From Fulverythrobacter ferritrahens (GTDB lineage: Bacteria; Pseudomonadota; Alphaproteobacteria; Sphingomonadales; Sphingomonadaceae): a stretch of 64,000 nucleotides of DNA. The position numbers and the translations under genes are program-made. Below, in pieces: positions 9,372 to 18,438 of this stretch (its first letter is position 1; each line of letters opens with the position of its first letter). Below the pieces are notes generated by a model. That model made no database searches and had not been told where the DNA came from. It worked only from the letters and a program-made list of their open reading frames with translations. The stretch covers positions 186,001 through 250,000 of the forward strand of contig NZ_JACDXU010000001.1 in assembly GCF_020539485.1 (NCBI RefSeq), given 5' to 3'.

Positions 9372-10568
9372 TTACCCCGGCTTTCCGGGCTGGGCGCCGG
9401 GTTTGCCGGGAGGCGGGCCGACGCGCTGGGGCGCGCTGGCCGGAACGGGGCGGACATCCGCATCCTGGCGGACATTGCCCAGGCCCTGCGTGATGACCTT
9501 GTCGCCCTGCTTGAGGCCGGAAGTGACGACCCAGTCCGTGCCGCTGGTGCGATCGGCCACCACCTTGCGGCGCTTGGCCTTGTTGCCGCCCTTGCCGTCA
9601 CTTTCGACGACATAGACGAAGGCGCTGCCGTCAAAATCGCGCTGCACGGCGCCTTGCGACACCAGGAAGGCCGAAGGCTGCACGGCCTGATCGAAGATCG
9701 CGGTCACGAAGCTGCCGGGCAGCAGCAGGCCCTGCGGATTGGGGAAGCGCGCGCGCAAAGTAACGGTGCCGGTGCTTTCATCCACGGTGATGTCGGAAAA
9801 TTCGACAGTGCCGGGCAGGGGATAGGTCGTGCCGTCATCCAGCTTCAGCCGCACGCTGGTGCTACCGGCGCTGAGTTCGCCCTTGGCAAGGGCCTGCCTC
9901 AGGGAGGTCAGTTCCGCGGCGGATTGCTGGATATCGACATAGATCGGATCGACCCGCTGGATCACCGCGAGCGGCTGGGCCTGGGCTGCGCTGGCGAGCG
10001 CGCCTGTGGTAACCAGCGAGCGGCCGATGCGGCCGCTGATCGGCGCGGATACGGTGGTGAACCGCAGGTTGATGCGGGCCGTTTCCAGCGCGGCGGAAGC
10101 CTGGGCGACCGAAGCCTGGGCCTGCCGGGCCTGCGCCTCTGCATCCACGTAATCCTGCTGGGATACGGCTTCCTGCGCTGCCAGCGGCTTGTAGCGATTG
10201 GCGCGGGCTGTCGCCGCCTCGGCCGATGCTTTGGCGGCGGCGAGGTTGGCTTCGGCCTGACGCACTGCGGCGCGATAGAGGCTGGCGTCGATCTGGTAGA
10301 GCGGCTGCCCCGCGCGGACGAAGCTGCCTTCCGTGAACAGGCGCTTCTGGATGATGCCGTTCACCTGCGGACGGACTTCGCTGGTTTCGAAAGCGACGGT
10401 GCGCCCGCCCAGCGAAACGGCGATGGGGACGGCCGATGGCGCGACCGTTACGAAGCCGACCTGCGGGGCAGGGCGTTCGAACGGCTTGTCGCCTGAAGAA
10501 CAACCGGCAATCGCTGTCGCGGCAAGGCATAGGCCCGCGCCAAGGATGGCCGCACGAAATTTCTTCAT
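9372..10568 (-). CDS. RND periplasmic adaptor lipoprotein (AcrA/MexE-like)
   Basis: Membrane fusion protein that links the pump to the outer membrane channel. It has a lipoprotein signal ending IAGC (Cys about 23), a lipoyl/barrel-sandwich half-motif (VNGIIQKRLFTEGSFV), an alpha-helical hairpin rich in A, Q and E (about 100-165), and a beta-barrel (FTTVSAPISGRIG, then PGSFVTAIF). The C-terminus is P/G-rich. It is the first gene of the operon and has no regulator gene beside it. An imperfect operator-like repeat lies 13-26 bases upstream of its start. Confidence 0.94.
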   Translation of the reverse strand: MKKFRAAILGAGLCLAATAIAGCSSGDKPFERPAPQVGFVTVAPSAVPIAVSLGGRTVAFETSEVRPQVNGIIQKRLFTEGSFVRAGQPLYQIDASLYRAAVRQAEANLAAAKASAEAATARANRYKPLAAQEAVSQQDYVDAEAQARQAQASVAQASAALETARINLRFTTVSAPISGRIGRSLVTTGALASAAQAQPLAVIQRVDPIYVDIQQSAAELTSLRQALAKGELSAGSTSVRLKLDDGTTYPLPGTVEFSDITVDESTGTVTLRARFPNPQGLLLPGSFVTAIFDQAVQPSAFLVSQGAVQRDFDGSAFVYVVESDGKGGNKAKRRKVVADRTSGTDWVVTSGLKQGDKVITQGLGNVRQDADVRPVPASAPQRVGPPPGKPGAQPGKPG

Positions 10569-10580
10569 CTGGTGCCCTTC

Positions 10581-10594
10581 ATTCCAACTGGTAA
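10581..10594 (-). promoter_or_regulatory. Possible TetR-type operator before the RND operon
   Basis: ATTCCA-AC-TGGTAA is an imperfect inverted repeat (4 of 6 positions) centred close to the adaptor start, similar in layout to TetR-family sites before RND operons. No tetR gene lies nearby. In the rest of the 450-base gap (10569-11018) I found only the LacI-like palindrome at 10920-10931 and a Shine-Dalgarno AGGAAG before the next gene. Confidence 0.25.
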
Positions 10595-10919
10595 ACCGAG
10601 CGATCCGGCCAAATCCGTTCTTTTCAACGGCCCGACCACCGGATCGCCAGCCCCGATTCGAAACATTGCCGTTGCAGCATGTTTGTTTCAGGCACCAGCA
10701 TTGTCCCCCGCTAACGAAACCGTTCCGGAACCCCTTGCGGGATGCCGGGCGGCAAATTGCCGCGTTCCGCCTTACGTCCTTTAAACACGAATAGCCGGAC
10801 AGACCATGGCCTGCCGGACTGGCAGCTTAACGGCCTGCGCTCCATAGCGTTCCCGCCCTTTTGGGCAACGGGTTTCCCTTGCGTCGCCAAGACGCGGCGG
10901 GTCACGCGGAGCAGTGCTT

Positions 10920-10931
10920 GACAGCGTTGTC
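10920..10931 (+). promoter_or_regulatory. LacI-type operator overlapping a -35 box
   Basis: GACAGCGTTGTC has the form GACA-rCGy-TGTC, the near-palindrome many LacI-family repressors of alphaproteobacteria recognise. It overlaps a perfect -35 hexamer TTGACA (10918-10923); a good -10 is not obvious. It lies about 90 bases before the FucP-type transporter. The LacI-family protein encoded at 2670-3713 is a candidate ligand, by inference only. Confidence 0.45.
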
Positions 10932-11018
10932 CCGTTTCAGCAGTTTCCCCGCGATACCAGATATACGGACGGCGGCGTTTTTCCGCGTCTTTTCAAGGCA
11001 TAAAGGAAGATCGCACGC

Positions 11019-12311
11019 ATGGCTCTTGCTCCCGACATTGCGAGCAGCACCGATCCGAACCCGCTGGAGGAATTCGGCGCCCCGGTCCATGCGCCGGGTC
11101 TGCAGGGTTTCGTTTTCGCGCTGTTCTTCATTTTTGGGGGCATCACATCGCTCAACGACGTGATCATTCCGAAGCTGAAAGAGCTGTTCACGCTGAATTA
11201 CACCCAGGCCATGCTGGTGCAGTTCTGCTTCTTCACGGCCTATCTGGTGATCGGCATTCCCGGCGCGAAGCTGGTCAAGAAAATCGGCTATATGCGCGGC
11301 GCGGTGGCCGGGCTGCTGACGATGATGCTGGGCTGCCTGCTGTTCATTCCCGCTTCGCAGACGGCCACTTACGGCCTGTTCCTCTTCGCCCTGTTCGTGC
11401 TGGCCAGCGGAGTGGTGGTGGTGCAGGTGGTGGCCAATCCGCTGATCTCCCTGCTCGGCCCGGCAAGCACGGCGCATAGCCGACTGACCTTTGCCCAGGC
11501 ATTCAATTCGCTGGGCACCACGCTGTTCCCCATTTTCGGTTCGATCCTGATCCTGGGCAGCCTCGCCGCGATGAGCGCCAGCGAGCTGAGCGGCCCCGCG
11601 CTGGATGCCTACCGCACGCAGGAAACCTCCACTATCGTGAAGGCCTATGGCGGCCTTGCGGTCGCGCTTGCGCTGGTGGCGGGGGCGGTCTGGATATTCC
11701 GGAACCAGCTGAAGGGAGAAAGCCATTCCCAGAGCGGCGGGCTGGCCGGGCTGGACCTGCTGAAACGCCCGCGCTTCGGCTACGGCGCCTTGTGCATCTT
11801 CCTCTATGTCGGGGCGGAAGTGTCCATCGGCTCGCTGATCGTCAGCTATCTGATGCAGGCCCATGTGCTGGGGCTGGGGGAACAGGCTGCGGGCAAGCTG
11901 ATCGGGCTCTATTGGGGCGGGGCGATGATCGGCCGTTTCGCGGGCTCGGTGCTGTTGCGGATGCTCAGTCCCGGCAAGGTGCTGGCCTGTGCGGCGGCGG
12001 GCGCCATCACGCTGCTGCTTGTTTCAGCCAATAGTTCCGGCGCCGTCTCGGGCTATAGCCTGCTTGCCATCGGGCTGATGAATTCGATCATGTTCCCCAC
12101 CATCTTCACGCTCGCCTGCGAGAGGCTGGGCGCGCGTGCGGCGGATGGATCGGGCATCCTCAACGTGGCGATCTCGGGCGGGGCGGTTGTGCCGCTGGCC
12201 ACGGGGATGGTCGCCGATGTCAGCGGCAGCCTGGCGATTGCGCTTACCTTGCCTGCCCTGTGCTATGCCGTGATCGCAGGGTTCGGGATATTCGCCCGCA
12301 GGCCGGCCTGA
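11019..12311 (+). CDS. FucP-type MFS sugar/proton symporter
   Basis: Inner membrane transporter of 430 residues with about 12 hydrophobic segments, of the fucose/glucose-galactose (FHS) family. It opens with the family hallmark GFVFALFFIFGGITSLNDVI and carries VVVQVVANPLISLLGP and TFAQAFNSLGTTLFP, typical of this group. An AGGAAG ribosome site precedes the ATG. The gene heads a plus-strand run with an HpcH-type aldolase and a cupin protein, so it may import the compound they act on. A LacI-like operator upstream supports induction by a sugar or sugar-acid-like ligand. Confidence 0.9.
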   Translation: MALAPDIASSTDPNPLEEFGAPVHAPGLQGFVFALFFIFGGITSLNDVIIPKLKELFTLNYTQAMLVQFCFFTAYLVIGIPGAKLVKKIGYMRGAVAGLLTMMLGCLLFIPASQTATYGLFLFALFVLASGVVVVQVVANPLISLLGPASTAHSRLTFAQAFNSLGTTLFPIFGSILILGSLAAMSASELSGPALDAYRTQETSTIVKAYGGLAVALALVAGAVWIFRNQLKGESHSQSGGLAGLDLLKRPRFGYGALCIFLYVGAEVSIGSLIVSYLMQAHVLGLGEQAAGKLIGLYWGGAMIGRFAGSVLLRMLSPGKVLACAAAGAITLLLVSANSSGAVSGYSLLAIGLMNSIMFPTIFTLACERLGARAADGSGILNVAISGGAVVPLATGMVADVSGSLAIALTLPALCYAVIAGFGIFARRPA

Positions 12312-12410
12312 GGCCCGCTTGGTCGGCAATTCCCGCCGCTCCTGCAAAGAGCGCCGCGCGAAACACGGCCAGAGGAGGTGTTTCGGCAAGGCGGGAGGGC
12401 AGGCAGGCTC

Positions 12411-13172
12411 ATGGATAATTTCATCGACCGGGTGCGGGGCGGCAAGCGCGGGATCATCGGCACCTGGGTGAAAATTCCGGCGCTGGAAACGGTCCAGCTG
12501 CTGGCTCATGCCGGGTTCGAATTCGTGGTGATCGACATGGAGCACGCGCCCCATGCGCTCGACCGCGCGAACGAACTGGTCTTCGCCGCGCAATCCATGG
12601 GCATGGCGGCGGTGGTGCGCCTGCCGGACCATACCGGCCACGCGATCCAGCCTCTGCTCGACGGCGGGGCGGATGGCCTGCTTATTCCGCGTGTGACCAG
12701 CCTGGACCTTGCGCATGACATCACCTCCCGCATGATCTTCGCCCCGCGCGGCCTGCGCGGGCTGGGCTTCACCTCTCGCGCGGGCAAATGGGGGCTGGGC
12801 TCCATCCCGGATTATCTGAAGCGGGGGGATGAACAGTGCCTGCGGATGATCCAGCTGGAGGACTGGGCCTCGCTGGAACAGACCAGAGCCTTCGCGGAGC
12901 TGGAGCATGTCAACGGCGTGTTCATCGGCCATGGCGACCTGTTCCTTTCCAGCGGCAAACCCGCCAGCGATCCCGCCGTGTGCGATCTTACGGCCCGTAT
13001 GCTCGCCGCCACCAAGGAGGCGGATGTCCTCTCGGGCATCGCCGTGGGTAGCCCGGCCGAAGCGCGCGAGGCGCTGGACATGGGATTCTCGCTGGTGATG
13101 GTGAGCAACGACACTACCCTGTTTGGCAAGGCTGCGGCCGAGGCAGTGCGCGCCACGCTGGAGGGGCGCTGA
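12411..13172 (+). CDS. HpcH/HpaI-family class II aldolase
   Basis: Metal-dependent pyruvate aldolase of the 4-hydroxy-2-oxoheptanedioate aldolase/2-keto-3-deoxy sugar acid aldolase superfamily. Visible hallmarks are VIDMEHAPH with the catalytic-type H45 and the acidic pair around it, the arginine in VVRLPDH, and the metal-site run DGGADGLLIPRV. Length 253 fits. I chose ATG 12411; a GTG at 12378 sits inside a purine-rich AGAGGAGG stretch and is less likely. It lies 99 bases after the FucP-type transporter, so the pair could import and cleave a hydroxy-keto acid. The exact substrate is not determined. Confidence 0.9.
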   Translation: MDNFIDRVRGGKRGIIGTWVKIPALETVQLLAHAGFEFVVIDMEHAPHALDRANELVFAAQSMGMAAVVRLPDHTGHAIQPLLDGGADGLLIPRVTSLDLAHDITSRMIFAPRGLRGLGFTSRAGKWGLGSIPDYLKRGDEQCLRMIQLEDWASLEQTRAFAELEHVNGVFIGHGDLFLSSGKPASDPAVCDLTARMLAATKEADVLSGIAVGSPAEAREALDMGFSLVMVSNDTTLFGKAAAEAVRATLEGR

Positions 13173-13303
13173 GCATTTGCTCCACGGGGCGTGCAGATTT
13201 TCCCGTCGCGGCATGGCGGGCAAATTGCGTTGCTGCCCATACCCGCCTTTCCTAGCCCGGCGGGGTGAGGAGGCGGCCAGTTCGCCGTCCGAAGGAGATG
13301 ACG

Positions 13304-14209
13304 ATGTACGAAGCCGACGATCCCCGTTCCCGCCTTTCCACTGCTGGGGGAGGCACCGGCCCGGCATCGGCCTTCGGCGAATCCACCTATGCCGAATTCT
13401 GTGACAAGCCCCCGCAGGAGAGCGGGCCGGGCTGGAAGACCTGGTATGTGCGCGGGCAGAACTTCGTGGTCTGCTATTCCCTGGTGGAACCGGGCGCCGT
13501 GCTGGAACGCAAGGGGCAGGTGGATGAATATGTGCTGCTGCTGCATGATCCCCAAAGCTCAGCCACGGTGGAAGCGGACGGGGAGCAGGTGCAGGTGCCC
13601 GGTTATTCCATCACCATGATCCCGCCGGGGGACAGCCGCATCACAGTTACCGGGGGCGCTTATCTGGTGCGGATGATTTCCACGCAGAACGCGGATATTA
13701 CGGCGAAGGCACCTAACAACGCCAAATATGCCGGGCCCCATCCGCAGATCCCGCCTTTCAAGGCATGGCCCGATCCGGTGGGCGGTTTGCGCATCCGCAG
13801 CTACAGCCTGGATGTGCCCGATCAGGAAGGGCGCTTCGGCAAGATCTTCCGCTGCAGCACCTTCATGATCAACGTCTTCCCCCCGCAGGGGCCGCGCGAT
13901 GTGACCAAGCTGAGCCCCCATCACCACGACGATTTCGAGCAATGCTCGCTCGCGCTGGAAGGGCTCTATGTCCACCACCTGCGTTGGCCGTGGACCGCGA
14001 ACCAGCATGACTGGCGGGAGGATGAGCATGTGACGGTGGGCTCGCCTTCCGTCTGCGTGATCCCGCCGCGTGTGATCCACACTTCCGCCCCCTCCGCGGC
14101 GGGTTCCAACGTGCTGGTGGACATCTTCGCCCCGCCGCGCGTGGACTTTTCGGAAGTCGCGGGCTGGGTGCTGAATGCGGATGATTATCCGATGCCGGCG
14201 GCGAATTGA
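13304..14209 (+). CDS. Cupin-fold protein, probably bicupin
   Basis: A 301-residue cytoplasmic protein with a clear C-terminal cupin. Motif 1 is SPHHHDDFEQCSLALEG (metal-binding His cluster and Glu) and motif 2 is VIPPRVIHTS. The N-terminal half (VEPGAVLERKGQVDEYVLLL...VPGYSITMIPPG) reads as a second, degenerate cupin. The ATG at 13304 has AAGGAG six bases upstream, better than ATG 13298. It follows the aldolase by 131 bases on the same strand. It could be an isomerase or dioxygenase of the catabolic route, or a sugar-acid epimerase; the function is not determined. Confidence 0.75.
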   Translation: MYEADDPRSRLSTAGGGTGPASAFGESTYAEFCDKPPQESGPGWKTWYVRGQNFVVCYSLVEPGAVLERKGQVDEYVLLLHDPQSSATVEADGEQVQVPGYSITMIPPGDSRITVTGGAYLVRMISTQNADITAKAPNNAKYAGPHPQIPPFKAWPDPVGGLRIRSYSLDVPDQEGRFGKIFRCSTFMINVFPPQGPRDVTKLSPHHHDDFEQCSLALEGLYVHHLRWPWTANQHDWREDEHVTVGSPSVCVIPPRVIHTSAPSAAGSNVLVDIFAPPRVDFSEVAGWVLNADDYPMPAAN

Positions 14210-14217
14210 GCTACCCT

Positions 14218-14300
14218 GTCACCCCGGGCTTGTCCCGGGGTCCAGCTTACTTTGTGGCGCTTGTTGAAGAAGCTGGATCCCGGAGCAAGTCCGGGATGAC
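14218..14300. repeat. Long imperfect palindrome between convergent genes (likely bidirectional terminator)
   Basis: An arm starting GTCACCCCGGGCTTGTCCCG pairs with one ending CAAGTCCGGGATGAC, about 31 bases each with a few mismatches. It fills the 104-base gap between the convergent cupin and BKACE genes. It resembles the GTCAT-type elements near 3.7 and 4.6 kb in its ends but differs inside. As RNA it would form a strong hairpin on either strand. Confidence 0.6.
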
Positions 14301-14313
14301 CTAATAAAGGGGC

Positions 14314-15249
14314 CTAAAACCCCACCGCGTCCCCGCCCTTGAGACCGAGCATCTCCCGCGCCTCGGCCGGAGTGGCGATCTCGCGGCCCAGCGCTTCCAC
14401 TACCAGCCGGATCTTGGCGACCTGTTCGGCATTGGAGGTGGCCAGCTCGCCCCGGCCGATGAACAGGCTGTCTTCAAGCCCCACGCGGACATTTCCGCCC
14501 AGCAGGGCCGATTGGGTGCAGAACTGCATCTGATGCCGCCCGGCAGCAAAGGCGGAGAAGATGTAATCCTCCCCGAACAGGCTGTCGGCAATCGTCACCA
14601 TATGGGCCAGATTGCGCGGGTCCGCGCCGATCCCGCCCAGAATGCCGAACACGCCCTGGATCAGGAAGGGCGGCTCTACAAGGCCCAAGTCGGCGAAATG
14701 GGCGAGGGTGTAGAGATGGCCGATATCGTAGCATTCGAATTCGAACTTCGTGCCGAATTCGCGGCCCACTTCCAACATGATCCGCTCGATAAAGGCGTTG
14801 TCATTATACATGATCCGCCCGCGCGAACCGGCGACATAGTCCTGTTCCCAGGCGTGCTGCCAGTGCTCCACGCGCTTTCCGGCGGCGGAGAAATCGAAGA
14901 TCAGCGGACCCATGTTGAGCGAGCAGACTTCCGGCCGCGCGGCCTTGGCCCCCTCCAGCCGCGCGTCCAGCGACATGGTGGCGCTGCCGCCGGTGGAGAT
15001 GTTGATCACCGCGTCGCTCGCCTGCTTGATCCGGGGGAGGAACTTCATGAAGTCCTCCGCACGCGGGCTGGGGCTGCCGTCCACATCGTTGCGGGCGTGG
15101 AGATGCAGGATCGCCGCCCCCGCCTGTGCGGCGCCTATGGCGGCTTCCGCAATCTGGTCCGCCGTCACCGGCAAATGCGGCGACATGGAGGGCGTATGGA
15201 TCGAGCCGGTGGGCGCGCAGGTGATGATGACTTTCGAATGCTTGCGCAT
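14314..15249 (-). CDS. Beta-keto acid cleavage enzyme (BKACE, DUF849 family)
   Basis: Zinc enzyme of the family that condenses a beta-keto acid with acetyl-CoA to give acetoacetate and a CoA ester; the type member is 3-keto-5-aminohexanoate cleavage enzyme. Seen here are the N-terminal strand IITCAPTGS, the zinc pair H49/H51 in HLHAR, GGSATMS, and GPEVCSLNMG-like segments of the TIM barrel. Length 311 is standard. It is the last gene of a five-gene minus-strand operon (SDR, Fe-ADH, NTF2-like, semialdehyde dehydrogenase, this gene; gaps 8-40 bases). The beta-keto substrate is unknown. Confidence 0.92.
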   Translation of the reverse strand: MRKHSKVIITCAPTGSIHTPSMSPHLPVTADQIAEAAIGAAQAGAAILHLHARNDVDGSPSPRAEDFMKFLPRIKQASDAVINISTGGSATMSLDARLEGAKAARPEVCSLNMGPLIFDFSAAGKRVEHWQHAWEQDYVAGSRGRIMYNDNAFIERIMLEVGREFGTKFEFECYDIGHLYTLAHFADLGLVEPPFLIQGVFGILGGIGADPRNLAHMVTIADSLFGEDYIFSAFAAGRHQMQFCTQSALLGGNVRVGLEDSLFIGRGELATSNAEQVAKIRLVVEALGREIATPAEAREMLGLKGGDAVGF

Positions 15250-15257
15250 TGTGCCTC

Positions 15258-16715
15258 CTAAAGGCCTGCGTGGCAGAGATATTTGAGGTTCTGATATTCG
15301 CTCAGGCCGTGATGCGATCCTTCGCGGCCGAGGCCGGACAGCTTCACTCCGCCAAAGGGCGCCAGCGGGCTGGAGACGAGGCCGGTATTGATCCCCACGA
15401 TCCCGCTTTCCAGATCGCGCCCGACACGGGCGATGGTCGCCGGATCGCTGGAGCAGAGATAGGCGGCCAGGCCGAAGGGCGTATCGTTGGCCAGCTTCAC
15501 GCCCTCTTCCACGCTGTCGAAGCCAATCACGCCCGCCAGCGGCCCGAAGGTTTCCTCCCGCGCCAGCAGTGCATCGGGGCGCACACTGCCCAGCAGACTG
15601 GGCTGCGCAAGGCGCCCGCCGGGAGAGGCCCCGCCCGCGAGCAGTTGCGCGCCGCCGGAGATGGCATCTTCCCGGTGGGCATCGACCTTGGCGATGGCGC
15701 GTTCGTCGATCAGCGGGCCGATGTCGCTTGCCTCGTCGAACCCGTCGCCCGCTTTCATTGCGGAAATGCGGGTGGCGAGGGCGGACAGGAAGCGCTGCTC
15801 GATCCCGCGCTGCACATAGATGCGATTGGCTGCGATGCAGCTCTGCCCGCCGTTGCGGAACTTGGCGACCATGGCGGTTTCCACTGCCGTATCGAGATCG
15901 GCATCATCGAACACCAGCAGGGGCGCATTGCCGCCCAGCTCAAGGCTCAGCCGCTTGATCGTGGGGGCGCAGGCTTCGGCCAGGAAGGCACCCACCGGGG
16001 TCGATCCGGTGAAGGACAGTTTCCGCACCACCATGCTGGAAGTCATCACTTCGCCGATGGAGCGCGAATGGCCGGTCACCACGCTAAACACGCCCGCCGG
16101 AACTCCGGCCTCCTCGCCCAGCTTGGCAAAGGCGAGGGGGGTGAGCGGGGTCAGTTCCGCAGGTTTGGCCACCATGGTGCAGCCCGCCGCCAGTGCGGGG
16201 GCGACCTTGCGGGTCAACATGGCGAGCGGGAAGTTCCATGGCGTGATCGCCACGCACACGCCCAGCGGTTCCTTCTCCACCAGCAGGCGGCGGCCGGAAA
16301 CGGGGGAGGGGATCAGCTCGCCCAGATCATGCGCGGCATAATCGGCGTAGAATTCCATGAAGCCGTTGCCGTAATCCACTTCGGCGCGGGCTTCCTTCAG
16401 TGTCTTGCCGTTCTCGCGGGTTATCAGCCGGGCAAGGTCTTCGCGGTGGCGCAGGATCAACTCGCCCCAGCGGCGCAGGATGGCGCAGCGTTCCTTGACC
16501 GGGCGGCGGGCCCAGGCGGGGAAAGCTTCCTGCGCTGCATCGATGGCACTGGCCACTTGCGCCTTGGAAAGATCGGGGATCGTGCCGATAGTCTCCAGCG
16601 TGAAGGGATCGTCCACGCTGATCGGCGCGGCATCGGACCCTGTCCATGTGCCGCCGATATAGGCCCTGTTCAGCAGCAGCCTGGCTTCGTCCAATGCGCC
16701 TCTTTGCCCGGTCAT
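15258..16715 (-). CDS. NAD(P)-dependent succinate-semialdehyde-type dehydrogenase
   Basis: Aldehyde dehydrogenase superfamily, closest in layout to GabD-like semialdehyde dehydrogenases. The cofactor and active-site runs ITPWNFPLAMLTRKVAPALAA, FTGSTPVG, LELGGNAPLLVFDDAD and the catalytic cysteine in NGGQSCIAANR are all visible. Length 485 is normal. It lies between the NTF2-like protein and BKACE in the operon, consistent with oxidation of a semialdehyde released during breakdown of the cluster substrate. The chain length of the substrate cannot be set from sequence. Confidence 0.93.
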   Translation of the reverse strand: MTGQRGALDEARLLLNRAYIGGTWTGSDAAPISVDDPFTLETIGTIPDLSKAQVASAIDAAQEAFPAWARRPVKERCAILRRWGELILRHREDLARLITRENGKTLKEARAEVDYGNGFMEFYADYAAHDLGELIPSPVSGRRLLVEKEPLGVCVAITPWNFPLAMLTRKVAPALAAGCTMVAKPAELTPLTPLAFAKLGEEAGVPAGVFSVVTGHSRSIGEVMTSSMVVRKLSFTGSTPVGAFLAEACAPTIKRLSLELGGNAPLLVFDDADLDTAVETAMVAKFRNGGQSCIAANRIYVQRGIEQRFLSALATRISAMKAGDGFDEASDIGPLIDERAIAKVDAHREDAISGGAQLLAGGASPGGRLAQPSLLGSVRPDALLAREETFGPLAGVIGFDSVEEGVKLANDTPFGLAAYLCSSDPATIARVGRDLESGIVGINTGLVSSPLAPFGGVKLSGLGREGSHHGLSEYQNLKYLCHAGL

Positions 16716-16728
16716 AAATCCTCCAGCC

Positions 16729-17184
16729 TCAATCGTCGTCGAGATTGGGGTTGGTTACCGGAACATCGCCCTCGAACAGATGCTCGAAGCGGCGATAGGT
16801 GCACAGCCAGCGGCCATCACGGCGGACATAGCGGTCGGTCGCCAGCGAAATGGTGATCGGCGCGTGGGAGGGCTGGATGCGCTCGCCATTGCGGGCATAG
16901 AGCATCAGGAAATTGGTGGCCTCCGCGCTATCTGCCCCGGTGAACCAGGCGCGGAAATTGGTGAAGGAATGGACCGAAAGGCGCGGGCCCTGGGCAATGC
17001 GCCAGTCGTAGAATTGCTGGATTTTCTCCACGCCGAGATAGGAGGCATATTGCCCGTGGAACTCGGCATCCTCGACATAATAGCCTGACGCGTTGCGTCC
17101 GCCATTGAAGTCGATCTCATGCCAATATTCGGCGAGCTGGAGCGACAGCTCCGCATTCAGTTGCAGCAATTCGGCGTCAGCCAT
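16729..17184 (-). CDS. Cytoplasmic NTF2-like (SnoaL-type) protein
   Basis: A 151-residue protein of the nuclear-transport-factor-2 fold, a cone-shaped pocket used by isomerases, hydratases, dehydratases and ring-hydroxylase small subunits. Seen are an N-terminal helix (LNAELSLQLAEYWHEIDF), a short GYYVEDAEFHG segment, a central VHSFTNFRAWF strand, and the terminal RRDGRWLCTYRRFEHLF strand with an acidic tail. No signal peptide. ATG 17184 has an AGAGGA ribosome site six bases upstream; ATG 17190 abuts the site and is unlikely. Its position between Fe-ADH and the semialdehyde dehydrogenase suggests a catalytic or chaperoning step in the same route. Confidence 0.8.
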   Translation of the reverse strand: MADAELLQLNAELSLQLAEYWHEIDFNGGRNASGYYVEDAEFHGQYASYLGVEKIQQFYDWRIAQGPRLSVHSFTNFRAWFTGADSAEATNFLMLYARNGERIQPSHAPITISLATDRYVRRDGRWLCTYRRFEHLFEGDVPVTNPNLDDD

Positions 17185-17198
17185 TTCCATTCCTCTTG

Positions 17199-18398
17199 TC
17201 AAAGTGCCGCTTCGTAGATCGCCCGCGCATCGCCTTCGGTGACTTCGCGCGGGTTGCGCATCAGCAGGCGCTGCACGGTGATGGCCGCGGCGGCCATGTG
17301 CGGGATCGTGTTGGCGCTGATTCCGAATGCGGAAAGCCGCCGCTCGATGCCGATGGCGGCGGAAAGCCGCTCTATCTCCTCGATGCCGCGCAATGCATCG
17401 GCATGGTCGTCGCCCGTGGGCGTAACTCCCATCGCATGGGCCACGGCGGCATAGCGCTCTGGCGCAGCTTCCAGATTGAAGCGCAGCACGTGGGGCAGCA
17501 GCAGAGCATTGGCCACACCGTGGGCGATATGGAATTCGCCCCCCAGAGGATAGGCCAGCGCATGAACGGCGGCGGTGTTGACCGGGCCAAGGCACTGCCC
17601 GCCCAGATGGCTGGCGCGCAGCATCCCCTCCCGCGCTTCCATGTCGTTCCCGTCAGTCCAGGCGCGTTCGAGATAGCGGGAGATGAGCGCAATGCCCTCC
17701 AGCGCCCAGCCATCCACCACCGGATGAGCAAAGCGATTGGCATAGGCTTCGATGCAATGGGTCAGCGCGTCGATCCCGGTCGCGGCGGTTACACTGCGCG
17801 GCATGCTGCGCGTCAGCTCGGGGTCGAGATAGGCGAAATCGGGCACCAGATGCGGGCTGACCACGCCCTTCTTCAGCAGGGCGGCGGTATCTTCCACGAT
17901 GGCGATGGGTGTCGCTTCGCTGCCCGTCCCGGCAGTGGTGGGAATGCAGGCCAGCGGTAAAGCGCGCCGGGTAAGCAGATCGGTGCCGACCACGTCGAGC
18001 ACCTGCTGCTTGCCATCGGCCAGTGCGGCGACCAGCTTGGCCACGTCCATCGCGCTGCCGCCGCCGAAGCCGACAATGGCCTGCGCGCCGAATTCCAGCG
18101 CGGCGGCTATGGCGGCGGCAAGATCGTCCAGCGTCGGTTCCCCGTCGCGCGCTTCGTGAATACGGGCCACGCTGCCGATTGCGGCGAGCGCCGCCTCCAG
18201 CCCTTCGCACAGGGAACGGATCGGTGCGCCCGTGACGATCAGCACGCGCCGGCAGCCCAGCCCCGCGAGATCTCCGGCGCATTGGGGGGCGACCCCCGGC
18301 CCGAGGCGCAGGGTGCGAACATTATGCAGAGTTAGAGTGGCAGGCGGTTTCAAGAGGGGTTCCCCCGACGGTTTCCGCCCTCTCTCCACTTGCATCAC
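17199..18398 (-). CDS. Iron-containing alcohol dehydrogenase
   Basis: Group III alcohol dehydrogenase of 399 residues. The nucleotide site GFGGGSAMDVAK and the loop PTTAGTGSEAT are clear. Metal ligands are seen in DALTHCIEAY and in the pair FHIAHGVANALLLPHV. The family includes maleylacetate reductases and 4-hydroxybutyrate dehydrogenases; the latter would pair well with the neighbouring semialdehyde dehydrogenase, but that is inference. The N-terminus is about 20 residues longer than usual, and an internal start is possible. It lies 14 bases before the NTF2-like gene. Confidence 0.92.
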   Translation of the reverse strand: MMQVERGRKPSGEPLLKPPATLTLHNVRTLRLGPGVAPQCAGDLAGLGCRRVLIVTGAPIRSLCEGLEAALAAIGSVARIHEARDGEPTLDDLAAAIAAALEFGAQAIVGFGGGSAMDVAKLVAALADGKQQVLDVVGTDLLTRRALPLACIPTTAGTGSEATPIAIVEDTAALLKKGVVSPHLVPDFAYLDPELTRSMPRSVTAATGIDALTHCIEAYANRFAHPVVDGWALEGIALISRYLERAWTDGNDMEAREGMLRASHLGGQCLGPVNTAAVHALAYPLGGEFHIAHGVANALLLPHVLRFNLEAAPERYAAVAHAMGVTPTGDDHADALRGIEEIERLSAAIGIERRLSAFGISANTIPHMAAAAITVQRLLMRNPREVTEGDARAIYEAAL

Positions 18399-18438
18399 CG
18401 GCCTGTCTTGACCGTAACGGCGCGCTTATCGCACCCGA

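Noticed and set aside
15249-16856. Long open frame on plus, 535 codons
   Set aside because: Antisense to the aldehyde dehydrogenase, whose catalytic motifs are intact.
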